A DNA stretch of 64,000 nucleotides from Botryotinia globosa (lineage: Eukaryota > Ascomycota > Leotiomycetes > Helotiales > Sclerotiniaceae). The stretch is from assembly GCA_014898425.1 (NCBI GenBank), contig RCSZ01000010.1, forward strand, positions 62,001 to 126,000, in the 5' to 3' direction. How positions within the stretch are numbered: the first letter of the stretch is position 1; every line of letters starts with the position of its first letter. Shown one piece after another: positions 46,263 to 58,318 of the stretch. Below the pieces are notes generated by a model, which was not told where the DNA came from, made no database searches, and worked only from the letters and a program-made list of their open reading frames with translations. The position numbers and the translations under genes are program-made.

Positions 46263-46653
46263 GGCTGCGAAATTTGGTCGATAGGTCGCAAATTCGTGGT
46301 GGTCGTCGATAGGAATGTCGATTGAAGGCTTCTGTAAATTTCCAATTTTTCTCGAAATGTGTGTGCCGCTAAGGTAATCGGCTAAGCGAGGATGCTCTTG
46401 TGAAAGTCATGTGATTGGGTTAAAATTATTATGAATATTCAAGTTATGAATTACATCCCGAAGTTGAACCGAGTTTCTCGTTTGGATCAGAACGCGACTT
46501 GTTTGTTTACTTTGAATAATTTGGGGTTTGTTTCATTTTCGGCATAGCAACATTAAGACAAGAGTCCTACCATTACTCCCCCAAACTTCATAACTAACAT
46601 ATAGGGAATAGTTTATGAAACATTGAAATAATTCACATTCGACCACATTCGAA
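46263..46653. promoter_or_regulatory. Divergent rps11/spc7 promoter
   Basis: 391 bases between the two start codons serve both a constitutive, very highly expressed ribosomal gene and a cell-cycle kinetochore gene. It contains gtcatgtgattgg (about 46407-46419), which includes a CANNTG E-box and an ATTGG (inverted CCAAT) box. Factor identity is not shown by sequence. Confidence 0.5.
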
Positions 46654-49600
46654 ATGTCTTCCTTAGAGGAAGCCACACTTCCTGCGACTCGTCGCCCAAA
46701 ATCAAGAAAATCGTTATCCGCAATACCTGCAGATAAAGAAAATATGACGGCAGAACTTGGGGCTCTTACTGGGAAAAGAGCACCAATCGAGAAGCCTGCA
46801 AAGAAGAAGAGAAGTAAGAGTATAGGTCCTGGGGGGCTAGATGCACTGAAAGATACTACTGGGAATCGTCGCAAGGTAAACACTTCACAATGTGAAAGTC
46901 AAGCATCTGACTAAATAAATGTATAGTCTCTGGCTACGATACCTCAACCACCTCCAAGATCCATTCTGAAACCTACTATGCCACCTCTCCGTGAGATTCC
47001 GGCGCATAACCCCAACAAAAAGTCGAGTTCGAGAAAGGCCAAAACACCTTCACCACCACTTCCAGGTTCTGAATTGTTAATCGATTTTGGCGTTGACGCT
47101 GGCTCCAAGGCTCCAGGCGCCGAAACACTTGACGATCCATTCCATATCGAAATGCCAAAGACCAACAATGATAATCGAGTCGCATTGCGAACGGAGGAAC
47201 AGCAACAAGCTGCTGCTAGAGAGAGGGAGGAGAAGGAAAGAGCTGATATGCAGAAGGAAGTTAATGCTAGACGAGATGCTCGTCGGAAGTCTCTTGCTAA
47301 TCGACGTGTTTCATTTGCGCCTGAAGCAACACTTCATACTTGGGATGTTGTTGTGGAATATCAGGATTCCACCACATCATCTAATTCCACGAATTCCACC
47401 CGCCGGGCCTCAAATGTTACTGGAGACTCTGTCACTACCCCGCACCAGCAGAATTCTGGATCACCCAGCTCAGACCCTTCGGAGTCTCCGTCAGCACCAC
47501 CCGAACAAATCGAAGATGTCACAGAAACTGGATCACCAGAACATCAACGTGACCTACATCAAAAGAAGCGCCGCAGAAGTTCTGTCATACCCCCTATGAA
47601 TTTCAATGACCCCAACGATGCTTTCTCATCCAGTCCCTTGAGTGGGAGTTCCGTAGGCGCTGAAGATATCGAAGAGGATGAATTTGCTTCTAGTGATTCG
47701 GATGATGATGACGATGGGACCCGAATGACTATGGATGGTGGGGAAACGACAAACATGTCAATGGCATCAGTTCAATCGGGCTTTAGCGTTGGCTCAGATA
47801 CGATGCTGGAACAATCTTTAAGGCGAGCTGCAAACCAAGCTGGTACACCAGCAATGAGTTTCGATGAACAAGGAGATACCAAAATGAGTGAAGACAATGA
47901 GATCGTTGCATCCTTTGCTCCATGGGCGAAGAAGGCTCCTCTCGAATCACAAAAAGACCAAGAGAATGTAAATCCTTTCTCATCAGCAGCCAAATCTGAT
48001 ATCCAGCTAGATGCTGAACAATCAGATGGAGAAGAGATGACAATGGATATGGATATGACAAGTGCAGTTGGTAGAATCTTACCAGGCCAACAGCGAGAAG
48101 ATGACGAGCTTTCTATGGATGTCACCCGTGCTTTCGGTGGTATTATTCCCAACAGCCAATCTGAAGCAAAACTCAACCCAGCAGGGCGTCGTCAAAGTAC
48201 TCGTAGAATATCAGCAGGTGAAGAATCGGCTTTCGGAGAACAGACCATGGACTTGACTACTGCTATAGGTGGAATCCATGCAGCCCAAGATGATGAGAAC
48301 GTGTCCGAAGATGAGGACATGAGCATGGATTTCACGTCGGCCATCGGTGGCGTACTATCACAGCCAGCTGCGGCCAAGAGCAAGAGACGAACATCCACTG
48401 CTTCAAAGTCAAAGTCAAGCCAAAACCGCGAAAGCTTGGATTCTGCAGCCGGTGATGAAACGATGGGAATGGACATGGATATGGACATGACTACTGCAGT
48501 GGGTCGAATCATACCTTCGACTACGGACGAGACCGAGGAAATGGAGATGGATATGGATGTGACAGTTGGCATGGAAATGACCAAGGCTTTAGGTGGTATT
48601 CTACCACGATTAAATGCTGGAGATCGAAATCAGGCCAAGAAGATTATGGAAATGGAAACAGATCTCGGTAGTTCACCATTCAGAGTAGATGTCCCCGCAA
48701 ATTCTCCACCAAAACCCATTAACCACAATGCTTTGACTGTGGCACCAGAAACTGGCAGCCCAAGCTTCACAGCCGGATTCAAAGGAAAGGGTCTTCGTAG
48801 AAGCATGGAGCGAATCTCTACAACGCCCAAGTCTACACCAAAGTCTAAGATGTTGACGCCAGTCAAGAAACCTACTACTCCACAAAAACAGCTCACTCCA
48901 CAACCTGCTCAGCCATCTCATCCTGGCAAAACTCCACCATCCAAGAACATTCTCATGCGTACAGGATCACCAAAGAGACTTTTCAATCCTGATCTTAAAG
49001 AAACATCTTCTACTCCTCGCACAGCTTCAAGTAAAAAACAAACACCCAATAAATTATTCAAGCAAGACAGCAATACGGGTCTTGCAACACCTAATTTTGT
49101 TTTAACACCGCAAAAACGATTATCTACTGGCATTGGTCTTGATCGAGTTGGACTAGGGTCACCAAAAGTTGCTGCATTGTTGGACCGACGCGGATCAATT
49201 GGAGAACAGGCACGATCATTCACACCTACCCAGGCAGCGGATTTGAATCGCGGTGTACGATTCCAAGATCCTCGCATCATGGAAGCGGAAGTTGACAGGG
49301 AAAGAGAATTAGAAGAAGATAGAGAAAATGGTCGTAGGATAATGGAGCGTGAAGCAGAACAAGGCGAAGGGGAAGAAAAAGACGCCACTTTGAACCTCAA
49401 GGAAATGATCAGCAGTCTAACCCCTAAGAAGAAGTCAATGAAAGGTCGCAAGAGTTTGCATGCCGGTGCAGCAATTGGACTTCTGGGCAAACGACCCGCT
49501 GAGTTGGATGAGGATGATTCAGATTCAGATGATAGTGGTATGAAGCGACTGAAAAATCATCAGGGCAGTCCTGTAAAGAACGTCCATCTCCAAGGGCCAC

Positions 49601-51465
49601 CCACCAAGGAACAAACAACAACTGGTCGCCTGACTCGGTCGAGCCGAAAGAGTATGGAGGATTCGGCTGTTCCTTCAATTACTCCTACTCTCACTACTTC
49701 CCCCATCAAGGACATAATCACCACACCACGTGATCAAGGACGTTTCAATGATGCAGAAGCTAATTTGACTGAGCCTGTGGCAATTCCGTTCAATGAAACA
49801 GAACCAGTTGAATATCCAAAATTGCCCGAGGAATCGCTGGATAGTGAACGCATACAGTTGCAGGATTTCTTAAATATGACAAGTATTCGATTCATGGAAT
49901 TGACAACTACCAAACGAAGGCATACAATCGCACCAAAACGATCTAGCGATGGACCGATAAGAAACCGACTATCGGATCAGACCAAGGTGTCACTTGAAGA
50001 TTGTGTTGCTGCGGGTGCTGCTACCATTCCTATGCTTGAATTATTTCAACATGTAAGTTATCCACACAAATTCCTTTTGATAGCGCATGGCCATACTCAC
50101 ACATTTAGGCTTGCCATGAACTCAAAAAGTATATATCCGATGGCCGAAAAACAGTTCGCGAGATCGAGAGTGAAACCTTCGAGGAGAATCCTCCACTCTT
50201 CCGTGAATATATTTCTGCGCCGGCGGATATGAAGGTTGTCATGGATAATCAACTCAAGAACGTCAAGACACATTCTCGTCTTCTCAGTAAAGGCATGTGG
50301 TATGATTGGCGATCAACTTTACTTGAGACTGTTAAGGATGAACTCGTTCGAAGTGCTGAAGGCATGATCAACGATGAAGAAATCCTTGACAAGCAGCAAG
50401 CACTGCTAGACGCTGTGCTTCCAAAGATGATCAAACGAGCTCAGCAAGTCCAACATGAAGAGACCAACCTGAAGACTGCTGCCGAAGAAATTGCTAGCTG
50501 TGATCCTGAAGAGCTCAGTGAAGCTCGACAGCAGCTGATCACTGTTGAAGCTGATGTTGACGCAAAAAGGCACATGATTGAGGAATTGAAGAAACAGCTT
50601 CAAGCAAAAGAAATTGAAATTGAAGCTGGCACCGCCAAAAAGGAAACATATTTGGAAGAAATTCGTGAAGCGGAAAAGATTCGAGAGGAGTGCCGAGGTT
50701 GGAGTTCGAGCGAGCTTAGCAACCTTAAAGGTACATATCAGTCCCTGTCCATAATCTATTGACGTCGCTAACAATTTTCTAGCAAAAGTGGATGCTCTCG
50801 AAAAGAAGCATGGTTGGACTATCACTGGTGTCTCTGGAACAACGACTTCAATGACTTATCGAAAGGAGATTGAGCTTGTATTCGACGCAGCTGCTTTCAA
50901 GTCAAATTCTTCGAGCCAGATCACAAAGCCGGCAAATTCAAGAATTGATCTTTGGTACATCGCCGCCAATCGAGAATACAATCCATTAAATCTCACCCCC
51001 GAAAAGGAATTTCTCCTCCAATGCATCCGTGATCACGTTCGAGGATTACCACAATCAGAAACCGAAATCAAGACTCTGCTCAATTCTATTAGCGTCGCTT
51101 GGAACAAAGCAGCAAGAGTTGTGGATGATATACATCTACTAAATATTGTTTGCCCAACTGTTGTCATCAAAACATCAGATAACTCCATCCTCGTCAAGTC
51201 AAAGTTATTGATTGCGGCTCTTAACACAAAGGTCGAATTGGCTTTCAGTCTCATTAGTCACAGCACAGACGAAGGATTTGATGTGGAGATTTCCCCAGTT
51301 GCAAAAGTAATTTATGGAGAAAGGTTTAATGAACCGAAGATGAGGGAGTTTCTTCTTAATAGACTAGGCAATTATGCTAAGGAGAAGGGAGATGGAACTA
51401 ATGTTTCTTGGGGCTCAGCAGTAGCCGAGTTGGGAGATAAATTATTGGCGAGGGGAAGGAAGTAA
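46654..51465 (+). CDS. spc7: Kinetochore scaffold Spc7 (KNL1 orthologue)
   Basis: Exons 46654..46875, 46927..50052, 50109..50730 and 50783..51465 give 1,550 residues. Spc7 is the KNL1 scaffold of the KMN network at the outer kinetochore, recruiting Bub1-Bub3 for the spindle checkpoint and PP1 phosphatase to silence it. Near the N-terminus are the two PP1-docking motifs, RSILKP (SILK at about 86-89) and NRRVSFAPE (RVSF at about 201-204). Six MELT-like repeats lie at about 448-630: MDMT, MDVT, MDLT, MDFT, MDMT and MEMT, each usually followed by a hydrophobic-Gly-Gly element such as AVGRILP or AFGGIIP. The C-terminal part (about 1070-1550) has coiled coil and an RWD-type Mis12-binding fold (WYDWRSTLLETVKDEL, ELVFDAAAF). 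A MELTTTKRRHTIAPK element near 1000 may be a further degenerate repeat. It appears intact. Confidence 0.95.
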
Positions 51466-52008
51466 GATGTATAGGATTGAGATTTTATATTCTAAGTTTT
51501 GATTCAGCGATGGTTATTTAGTCTTGATGAGTTTAATGATGATTATGAAATGGGATTTGATATCCATGGAGTAAAGGGTTAATGTTTGTTTACCTGGTAG
51601 CGTGGGATATTTGATGGGATTTTGAGAATGGAAGTTTGCTGTTTAGTCTTTCGAAGGTTTACCATGAATTTTTGTTTACACATTTGTTTGAATGTTATGA
51701 TTTAGTAGTTTAGTAGATGAACCTACCCAGGTAGTTTTTATACCATTCTGATGATTGACTTTGATTCTTCTCTCGTGAAATTCGGGATCACATACCTAAC
51801 CTAGTTCACACAGCAAATGGAGATTCACCGCCTTTGTGCTTGCAGGTAAAGTGGTTTGATGAATATTGGTGCACAGCAGGAAGAAATGTTCAACCCTAGC
51901 ATCAAACAAACAGCTGAACCTAATAAACCTCTACAATATATATGGTTTCATTCTCGCAGCTGAATATATTCTCAATTCAATCTTCCTTTCGTTTTCATTG
52001 AATTCGCC
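51466..52008. other. Intergenic, promoter of the aldo-keto reductase
   Basis: No gene seen. It includes the 3' end of spc7 and the leader before the ATG at 52009. Confidence 0.5.
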
Positions 52009-53244
52009 ATGATGCAAATCATCAATATTCTTTCTCTTGCATTCCTCCTGTCTAACATCAACGCTTTATATCTCTCAGCTGAACAACATCCCATCACACC
52101 ACCATCTTCCCCCTTACTCCCACCATCCCAAAAACAATCGATTCCTCAACCTCTTATCGGTTTCGGAACATGGAATCTAAATCTTTCTCCTGAGAACACA
52201 ACTGAGGCCGTCGCGTACGCAATTGAAATTGGGTATCGACAAATTGATTGCGCGGCTGCGTATGGGAATGAAGTGGCGGTAGGACAAGGGATTAAAGAGG
52301 GGTTGAAGAGAGCTGGGTTGAAGAGAGAGGATCTTTGGGTGACGAGTAAGCTTTGGAATGATCAGTATGTTATTATTGTTTTATTTTTCACGTCGTTGTA
52401 TGAGTTGGAATGATTGATTGAGGGTTATCTTGGTCGAAGATTAGCTAATTGTCTGAGGGAATAGTCATGGAAGTTATGAAAATGTGGAAAGGGGGTTGAA
52501 TCAAACTCTTCAAGATCTAGATCTCGAGTATCTGGATTTATATCTCATACACTGGCCTATTGGTTTCTCATCCAACGGAGCCAAAAATCCCGATCACGTC
52601 CAGGTCCGTCTTCATTTTCTTCACGTTTTCAAATTCCAACTAACACGAAGCAGACTTACAAATCTATGATTTCCCTTCCCAAATCTCGTGTTTTCAACAT
52701 CGGGGTATCTAATTTCTCTCCGCTCCAACTCAAAAATGTCGTTTCGACTGGTACGATGCCACATACGCATCAAATGGAACTCCATCCCTATCTGCAACAA
52801 TCAGCGTGGGTAGCGACACATAAAGCTCTCGGTATTAAAATGACGGCTTATTCCCCATTGGGAAATACTAATCCGACATATCACTCATCTCCTTCCCCAG
52901 CACTATCATCGTCTTCCTCTCTATGGACATCCCTCTTCCGCCCCTCCTCCAAACCAAAAGCCCCACCTCTCCTCCAAAACCCCATTCTTCTCGACATCGC
53001 CGAACAGAGAAATTGTACTCCAGCGCAAGTAGCATTGAAATGGAATATGGGGAGGGGTATTAGTGTGATTCCGAAAAGTAGTCATGAGGAATGGATCAAG
53101 GAGAATTTGCACGCGAAGGAGTGTGAATTGACGCATGCGGATTTGACAAAGTTAAGGTTTGTGGGGAGGAAATGGTTGAGGCGATTTAATAATCCGGGGA
53201 AGGAATGGGGGGTTACGCTTTTTGAGGGGTTGGAGGGAGTTTAA
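52009..53244 (+). CDS. Aldo-keto reductase with signal peptide
   Basis: Exons 52009..52364, 52465..52603 and 52654..53244 give 361 residues. The (alpha/beta)8 NADPH-dependent family motifs are clear: [77 protein letters not shown]. The catalytic tetrad is present: Asp about 79, Tyr about 84, Lys about 114, His about 147. Unusually, the N-terminus is a signal peptide ([20 protein letters not shown]) and a Ser/Pro-rich insert (about 250-275, [17 protein letters not shown]) lies after YSPLG. Most aldo-keto reductases are cytosolic and reduce sugars or aldehydes; this one may act in the secretory pathway or outside the cell. ATGs at 52009 and 52012 are both possible. Substrate unknown. Confidence 0.9.
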
Positions 53245-54901
53245 GGATTGGGGATTGTTGAGGAGAGGGTGGAAGGGGGGGGAGTACGATAATTGTGACT
53301 TGATTCGAAAAGTATTGGGATTTTACTTGTGCTTATGTGGTACGAATGGATTTGAATAATGAGTCTGAGAATCTGCAATGAAATATCTGGATGTGTTATC
53401 TCTTCATGGTGAACTAGATTCTTTGTGATTGATCTCTCCAATTTGAATGATGCGTTTGATTTCTGGTGAAGAGTCTTTCGCATAATTTCCAAAAACTCGT
53501 CTTGATTTGTTTTTGTGTGCGATAATGAAGAGGAAAGATACGGATGTATACTCACTAGCAGCTTTTCGCCATGGTAAACGAGAATTCACACAGGAGACAA
53601 GCTAGAAACTCGGGTACCTGCAGACTCTGCTTATAGTACTAGTGACGAATCTTACCTTCACCTTGGCATCTATTTTATAATCTCCATACTATTTCACACT
53701 ACCGAGTTGATACTGGATCATTTTACTTAACAGACAGACGGACCATTTCCAGTCCGCACTGCACTTCTCTCCGATAATCAGTATCGTTAGAGGTCGGATC
53801 TAGTAAGGACAAGGACAATCGCACGGAAACATATCATATCATACTGTAGTAAAATTCTCCTGCACAGCCTTTTCAATAGGTATCGTATGTAGATCCCATT
53901 TGACTCATCCCCTGTATTCAGGTTAGGTAGGTAGTTAATCCAAAGAATCCTGAACACTCGGACATGCGAGTCTTGCATGGTATAGAAATATCATGTATGC
54001 GCTGGGTACTTAATCATCCTTTCATATCGTAGAAGAGAGATGGAGAATTCTTTATATAGATAGGTATGTACTCCGCATCTCGTATCCCGGAGCCAGAGTG
54101 CGGGGAGAAATCTTCCTGCCAGGAGTCATGTGATGTAATGTTATGTGATCTGAAAGAATGGTATATATATGTATATATCTCTCCATCGGTATGTGTATGT
54201 TCTCTGGACTTCCTCGCTCGTTGGCTCGCTCGTTCTGTGAATTCCCCAAAAGGAGCAGCGCAGGACAAACCAAAACCAAGGTTAAACGGAAAAGTTTATT
54301 AACCCTAAATTTCACACTTCGTAGCATTCGCACCCGTCGTTGGACACAGTCTCGACCGTGAAGTCCCTTTATTTTTCCATGCCTCTATTTCTTTCCTTTC
54401 ATCTTCTTTGCCGCATTGGGTCTAATCATCAAGTCATGAAGTTCCAACAAGCATTTTATACATGATCTTTAAAATGATCTCTCTGACCAGTCCCCACATT
54501 TATATCTTGCACGTACGAGCGTATCAATGCTAATACCTAGTGCTGGGAAGAAGCGTGCCTCGTATCTCGTATTGACCCCCTCGATAGGGCTAAACGAAGG
54601 AGGTTACCCACTTATACTCACCTCTCCACATTCTATTCGATATTTTGCGCAGCACTGCAATTAATGCAGAAGATTCCTTTACCTTGCCGTACCGTAATTT
54701 CTTCAAAGGAAATCATTGTCATGGAGAATAATGTGTCAAACCTTATTCTTCGTACCGGGTACGAAAGCAGTTGCTATAGTTCATGTAAGATCTTACATAA
54801 ACATCCAAACTCATCGCCACGAAGAAGATTTACTCATCACCCTCTCTTCTCTCCGTTCACCACAACAAACTATCTTCTCGCCGTCGAGTTGAACAATCAC
54901 A
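53245..54901. other. Intergenic, no gene seen
   Basis: About 1.65 kb. Open frames of 60-105 codons occur near 53241-53555 (minus), 54014-54361 (both strands) and 54664-54918 (plus), but show no domain or splice pattern. There is a homopurine run with aggtaggtaggtag near 53925 and short (TA)n tracts. Confidence 0.45.
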
Positions 54902-55477
54902 ATGGCTTCTCCGTGTAATATCTCTACTATCCCCTATCCGGTCTTACCCGGTGCTTCATTTCTCTCTGGGATAGCTGTAACCGCTCTAAACTATACCGCC
55001 TCCTGTATCGAACCACTCAACCAAGGCCCCTCTATCAACATCACTTCCCTCGACTTCTGTAATGTCACACTTCCCTACACGCATCCGGGTGAGAACGATA
55101 CTATCAATGTCAAAATCTACTTGCCTTTACCATCCTCGTGGAATGGTCGATTTATGGGAACAGGCGGTGATGGATTCAATGCCGGGGGCATCGAAACCTA
55201 CATGACTCCTCCGGTGTCTGAAGGCTATGTTGCAGCGGGGACAGATGCTAGTCACTATGTTGACAACGATGATATCACCTCCACCGAGTTTTACGCAACC
55301 AATTGGGCTCAGGTTTCACCTGGCATTGTCAATCATTACCTAGGTATTTACTTGAAGATTTCGCTTCGGTTGCGGTCAACAAATGACGATCATTGGAAAG
55401 GCTGTTGCAGCTGCGTACTACGGAAAGAAACCGGATTACTCGTATTGGAACGGCTGTTTGACAGGTGGAAGACAGGG
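54902..55477 (+). pseudogene. Tannase/feruloyl esterase family, truncated relic
   Basis: The first ~150 codons are an excellent match for the N-terminus of fungal tannase/feruloyl esterases (about 500-550 residues when full length; secreted alpha/beta hydrolases cleaving ester bonds in tannins or plant cell-wall phenolics): NVKIYLPLPSSWNGRFMGTG, then GDGFNAGGIETYMT and ATNWAQVSPGIVN. Near 55341-55350 an extra 8 bases break the frame before DFASVAVN, and at 55379-55383 an A seems to be missing, after which MTIIGKAVAAAYYGKKPDYS and WNGCLTGGRQG resume. The nucleophile elbow CSTGGRQG of the family reads CLTGGRQG (TTG at 55458-55460), so the catalytic Ser is lost. At about 55477 the likeness ends and simple repeats begin. 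There is no signal peptide at the ATG. Three independent lesions make pseudogene status likely. Confidence 0.85.
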
Positions 55478-57390
55478 TATGATGATCTATCACCTATCCT
55501 CATTCATCCTCACCCATCACCCATCACCTATTACCTATTACCTATTACCCATCCTCACCCATCACCCCCCCTCCCGAAAAGCTCGGCCCGAAACACGCCG
55601 AAACACCCCCATACCTACCAAATATGATCCATCCCAAAGCAAAACTCCAAACCAAACCAAACCAAACCAAACATCACCCGGGAATAAGATCAAAAAGAGC
55701 TCTTATTCCCAGACGATGTTAAAGTTTATGGAAAAGTGTGGAAAAGTGCTGGTGAACGAACGGGTGTGTAAATTGTCATGGTGAAGAATTTTGAGATGTG
55801 CAACAAAAGATTTCTTGGAGGAGGGGACCAATGAGAGGGAGGTCATGTGATGGGGTTGATTACCTACTTGGGGAGGAGGTATTATGACTAGTAGGTATTG
55901 TGACTAGGTATGTAGGTAGGGAGGTATGTAGGTAGGAAGTAGGTAGTAGGTAGGTAGCTGGCTTTTTGGTTGGGGAGGATTTGGGTAGTCGGGTGAGTGA
56001 GTATAATGATTGATTGAGTGAGTATGTTGATTGATTGATATTCGTATCACAGTAATATACATCCAAGTACCAGAATGGAGACACAGATACCTCGTAGATA
56101 TCCGACTGGGGATTCATATGTGATGTATGTCGATGTAGATATCTATTGATGCTGTGCTCTACGGTTATCATATAAACTTCACTTTGGATTCATGTCACCT
56201 GCATTGCCCAGTGGTCTATTATTTGTATGATGGGGAGGTGGATGGCAGTTTGTGTTTGCTACTGTGGATGCATAGATGGATAGATTAACTACATGCAGAG
56301 TTCTTGGATGGCGTACCTAGTGGGTATTCAGATGAGGTTATTGGACATCATGTCGGCGTTGCTTCGTGTTATGCTATGCTGGTGATGATATACTTGATGG
56401 AGGGCGGTGTTCATTTAGATATAAATTTGGTAAATATCACGTGGGCGCCAGGAGCAGGAGCAGGAGCAGGAGTAGGAGCAGGAGTAGGAGCAGGAGCAGT
56501 ACCAATAGCAGGAGCAGTAGCAATATCAATACCATCACCATCACCAGTATTATCACCATCACCAGTACCACCATCACCAGTACCATCACCACCAGTACCA
56601 TCACCACCAGTACCATCAACACCACCACCATCACCATCACCACCACCATCACCATCACCACCACCAATCCAACATCCAACCTCATCATCCAATTCTCAAC
56701 CTCAACCTCAACCTCAACCTCAATCTCAACCTCAACCTCAATCTCAATCTCACTTTCCTCCTTTCCTCCTTTTCATTCTCTACAATCAATCCACCTCGCT
56801 GCCAAAGTACCTTGCCACCAATTCCCTCAAAGTTGCTCATCCATGACTCCTCATATTCACTCCAGGTACCCTTGATTGAATGAAAATTTCATCCTTTGCA
56901 CCGCCTCCCCACCTTACCGCCTTGCACGAATTTTTCTATTGGTGTTATCTGCCATATAAGTCACCACGAGCGATTGCGCCATTTTTCTGCTACACCTCAT
57001 TTCTATCTCATTTCTATCTCATTTCTCAACAACAAAGACAAATTCACTTTGACATCTCACACGTGCCGCGTTTATCGGAAAGACGGCAGAGAATCAAGGT
57101 CGGAAGAACGAAAACTTGCTCAATCTCATTTCCCCAACAGACGCCGACAAGGTATTTGGCATCACTTTCACCCGATTCCCCTCACTCACTTATCTATTCC
57201 CTCATTCCCTCATTTCCCCCATATTCACTTTTAAGCCGCAGCAAAGAATTTTCCTCTCAAGCGAAGTGATCTCGCACACCGAGACCAATTCCAAATTAAC
57301 TTAAATACTTCCACATCCCCCCCCGTTCTGATTTCTGATTTCTTTTTTTCTCGACACGAAACCTTTTCCAGACTGGAGTTTGTTCTTTTC
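55478..57390. repeat. Low-complexity spacer after the esterase relic
   Basis: Contains (cctatta/ccatcac)n near 55495-55570, aaaccaaacc repeats near 55650, aggtagg/gtagg tracts near 55905-55960, and a long microsatellite block at 56448-56760. Long frames through these repeats (Gly/Ser/Pro/Gln-rich) are not genes. No gene is supported. Confidence 0.7.
56448..56760. repeat. Compound trinucleotide/hexanucleotide microsatellite
   Basis: Three blocks in series: (caggag/taggag)n at about 56448-56520, (caccat/caccag/caccac)n at about 56525-56665, and (ctcaac/ctcaat)n at about 56696-56752. All keep a three-base phase, so several frames stay open, and this alone explains the 169-180 codon frames here. 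Confidence 0.9.
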
Positions 57391-58170
57391 TTTGCGGACT
57401 AGCCATCTGCATTGAATCGAACTTACTCCATGTCTTGGACCAACATCTCAATCATCAAAGTGCCGCCTTGGATCTTTGTTATTCTTCCATTGATTTGTTC
57501 TTCGCAGTCCCTCCTCCCTTCCCTTCTTCTCCCCTTCTCTTGTCGGATATCAACCTTCACCATTTCATCTTGGTCTTTTTTGTGTAGTGCCTGCTGCATG
57601 AGATTGACCTCGTTGGTATTGGTCTAACATTTTAATCATTGAGTGCCTCCGCCTACCGATCTCAATCATTCTCTTGTTCTTCATTATCCTTCAACACCTT
57701 CTTGTTCGTCGATACCATCGCCTTCGCCTCGATTTGCCTTTTGCTTGTAGTGCCTGCTGCAAGCGATTGACCATCTCGACCCGATCCAACATTTCAATCA
57801 TTGAGTGCCTCTATCCATCGATCTCAATCATTCCTTTGTTCCCGGTATCTTCGACTTCTTCGACAACGACCATCCTCTAGAAGGACTTTATCAACCTTTC
57901 TGGTGTAGCGCCAACTGCAACTGAAAATGATTTACTTCGTCTCTTGGACCGTCGTTGTCTCCTCCCCTTCAATCGACCAAACCACTCGATCGAGCCTCGT
58001 CAGATTTCGAACTTGCAAGTTCTGTGTAGCGCCAACTGCATAGAATTCGCAACCTCCATTTCTGTCGACCACCTCATCTTGTGGACCATTGGTCGCCTTT
58101 AACCTTACTTGCGACTCGGACTTTAGGAGTGTCTTTTCTTTGTAGCGGCCGTTGCAAAGAATTGACACAT
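57391..58170 (+). repeat. Degenerate tandem array of acceptor-like units
   Basis: Six diverged units share a core like tagtgcctgctgca or tagcgccaactgca, followed by a gattgacc-like motif. The tag of each lies at about 57400, 57585, 57748, 57906, 58027 and 58143, so spacing runs 185, 163, 158, 121 and 116. Each core is preceded by a pyrimidine tract ending TGTAG, so each looks like a 3' splice acceptor. Units 1-2 also share a longer block (attgagtgcctc...gatctcaatcatt). It is not coding in any one frame. It merges with the intron-bearing module at 58319-58797. Confidence 0.6.
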
Positions 58171-58318
58171 TTTTTCGTCTCGACATCACTTGTTCGGTAT
58201 ATCGACAATGCAAAGCCACCTACCCTTTGTACACACCACGCTGGTCCTTGCACCGGCGACCCATTCGCACTATTCTCGTCTGCGTCTGGTCTTCTCACCC
58301 TTTTCCGACCTTTCTTAT

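Noticed and set aside
56304..56875. Long Gly/Ser/Pro/Gln-rich frames on both strands
   Set aside because: They run through trinucleotide-phase microsatellites, which keep several frames open without coding meaning.
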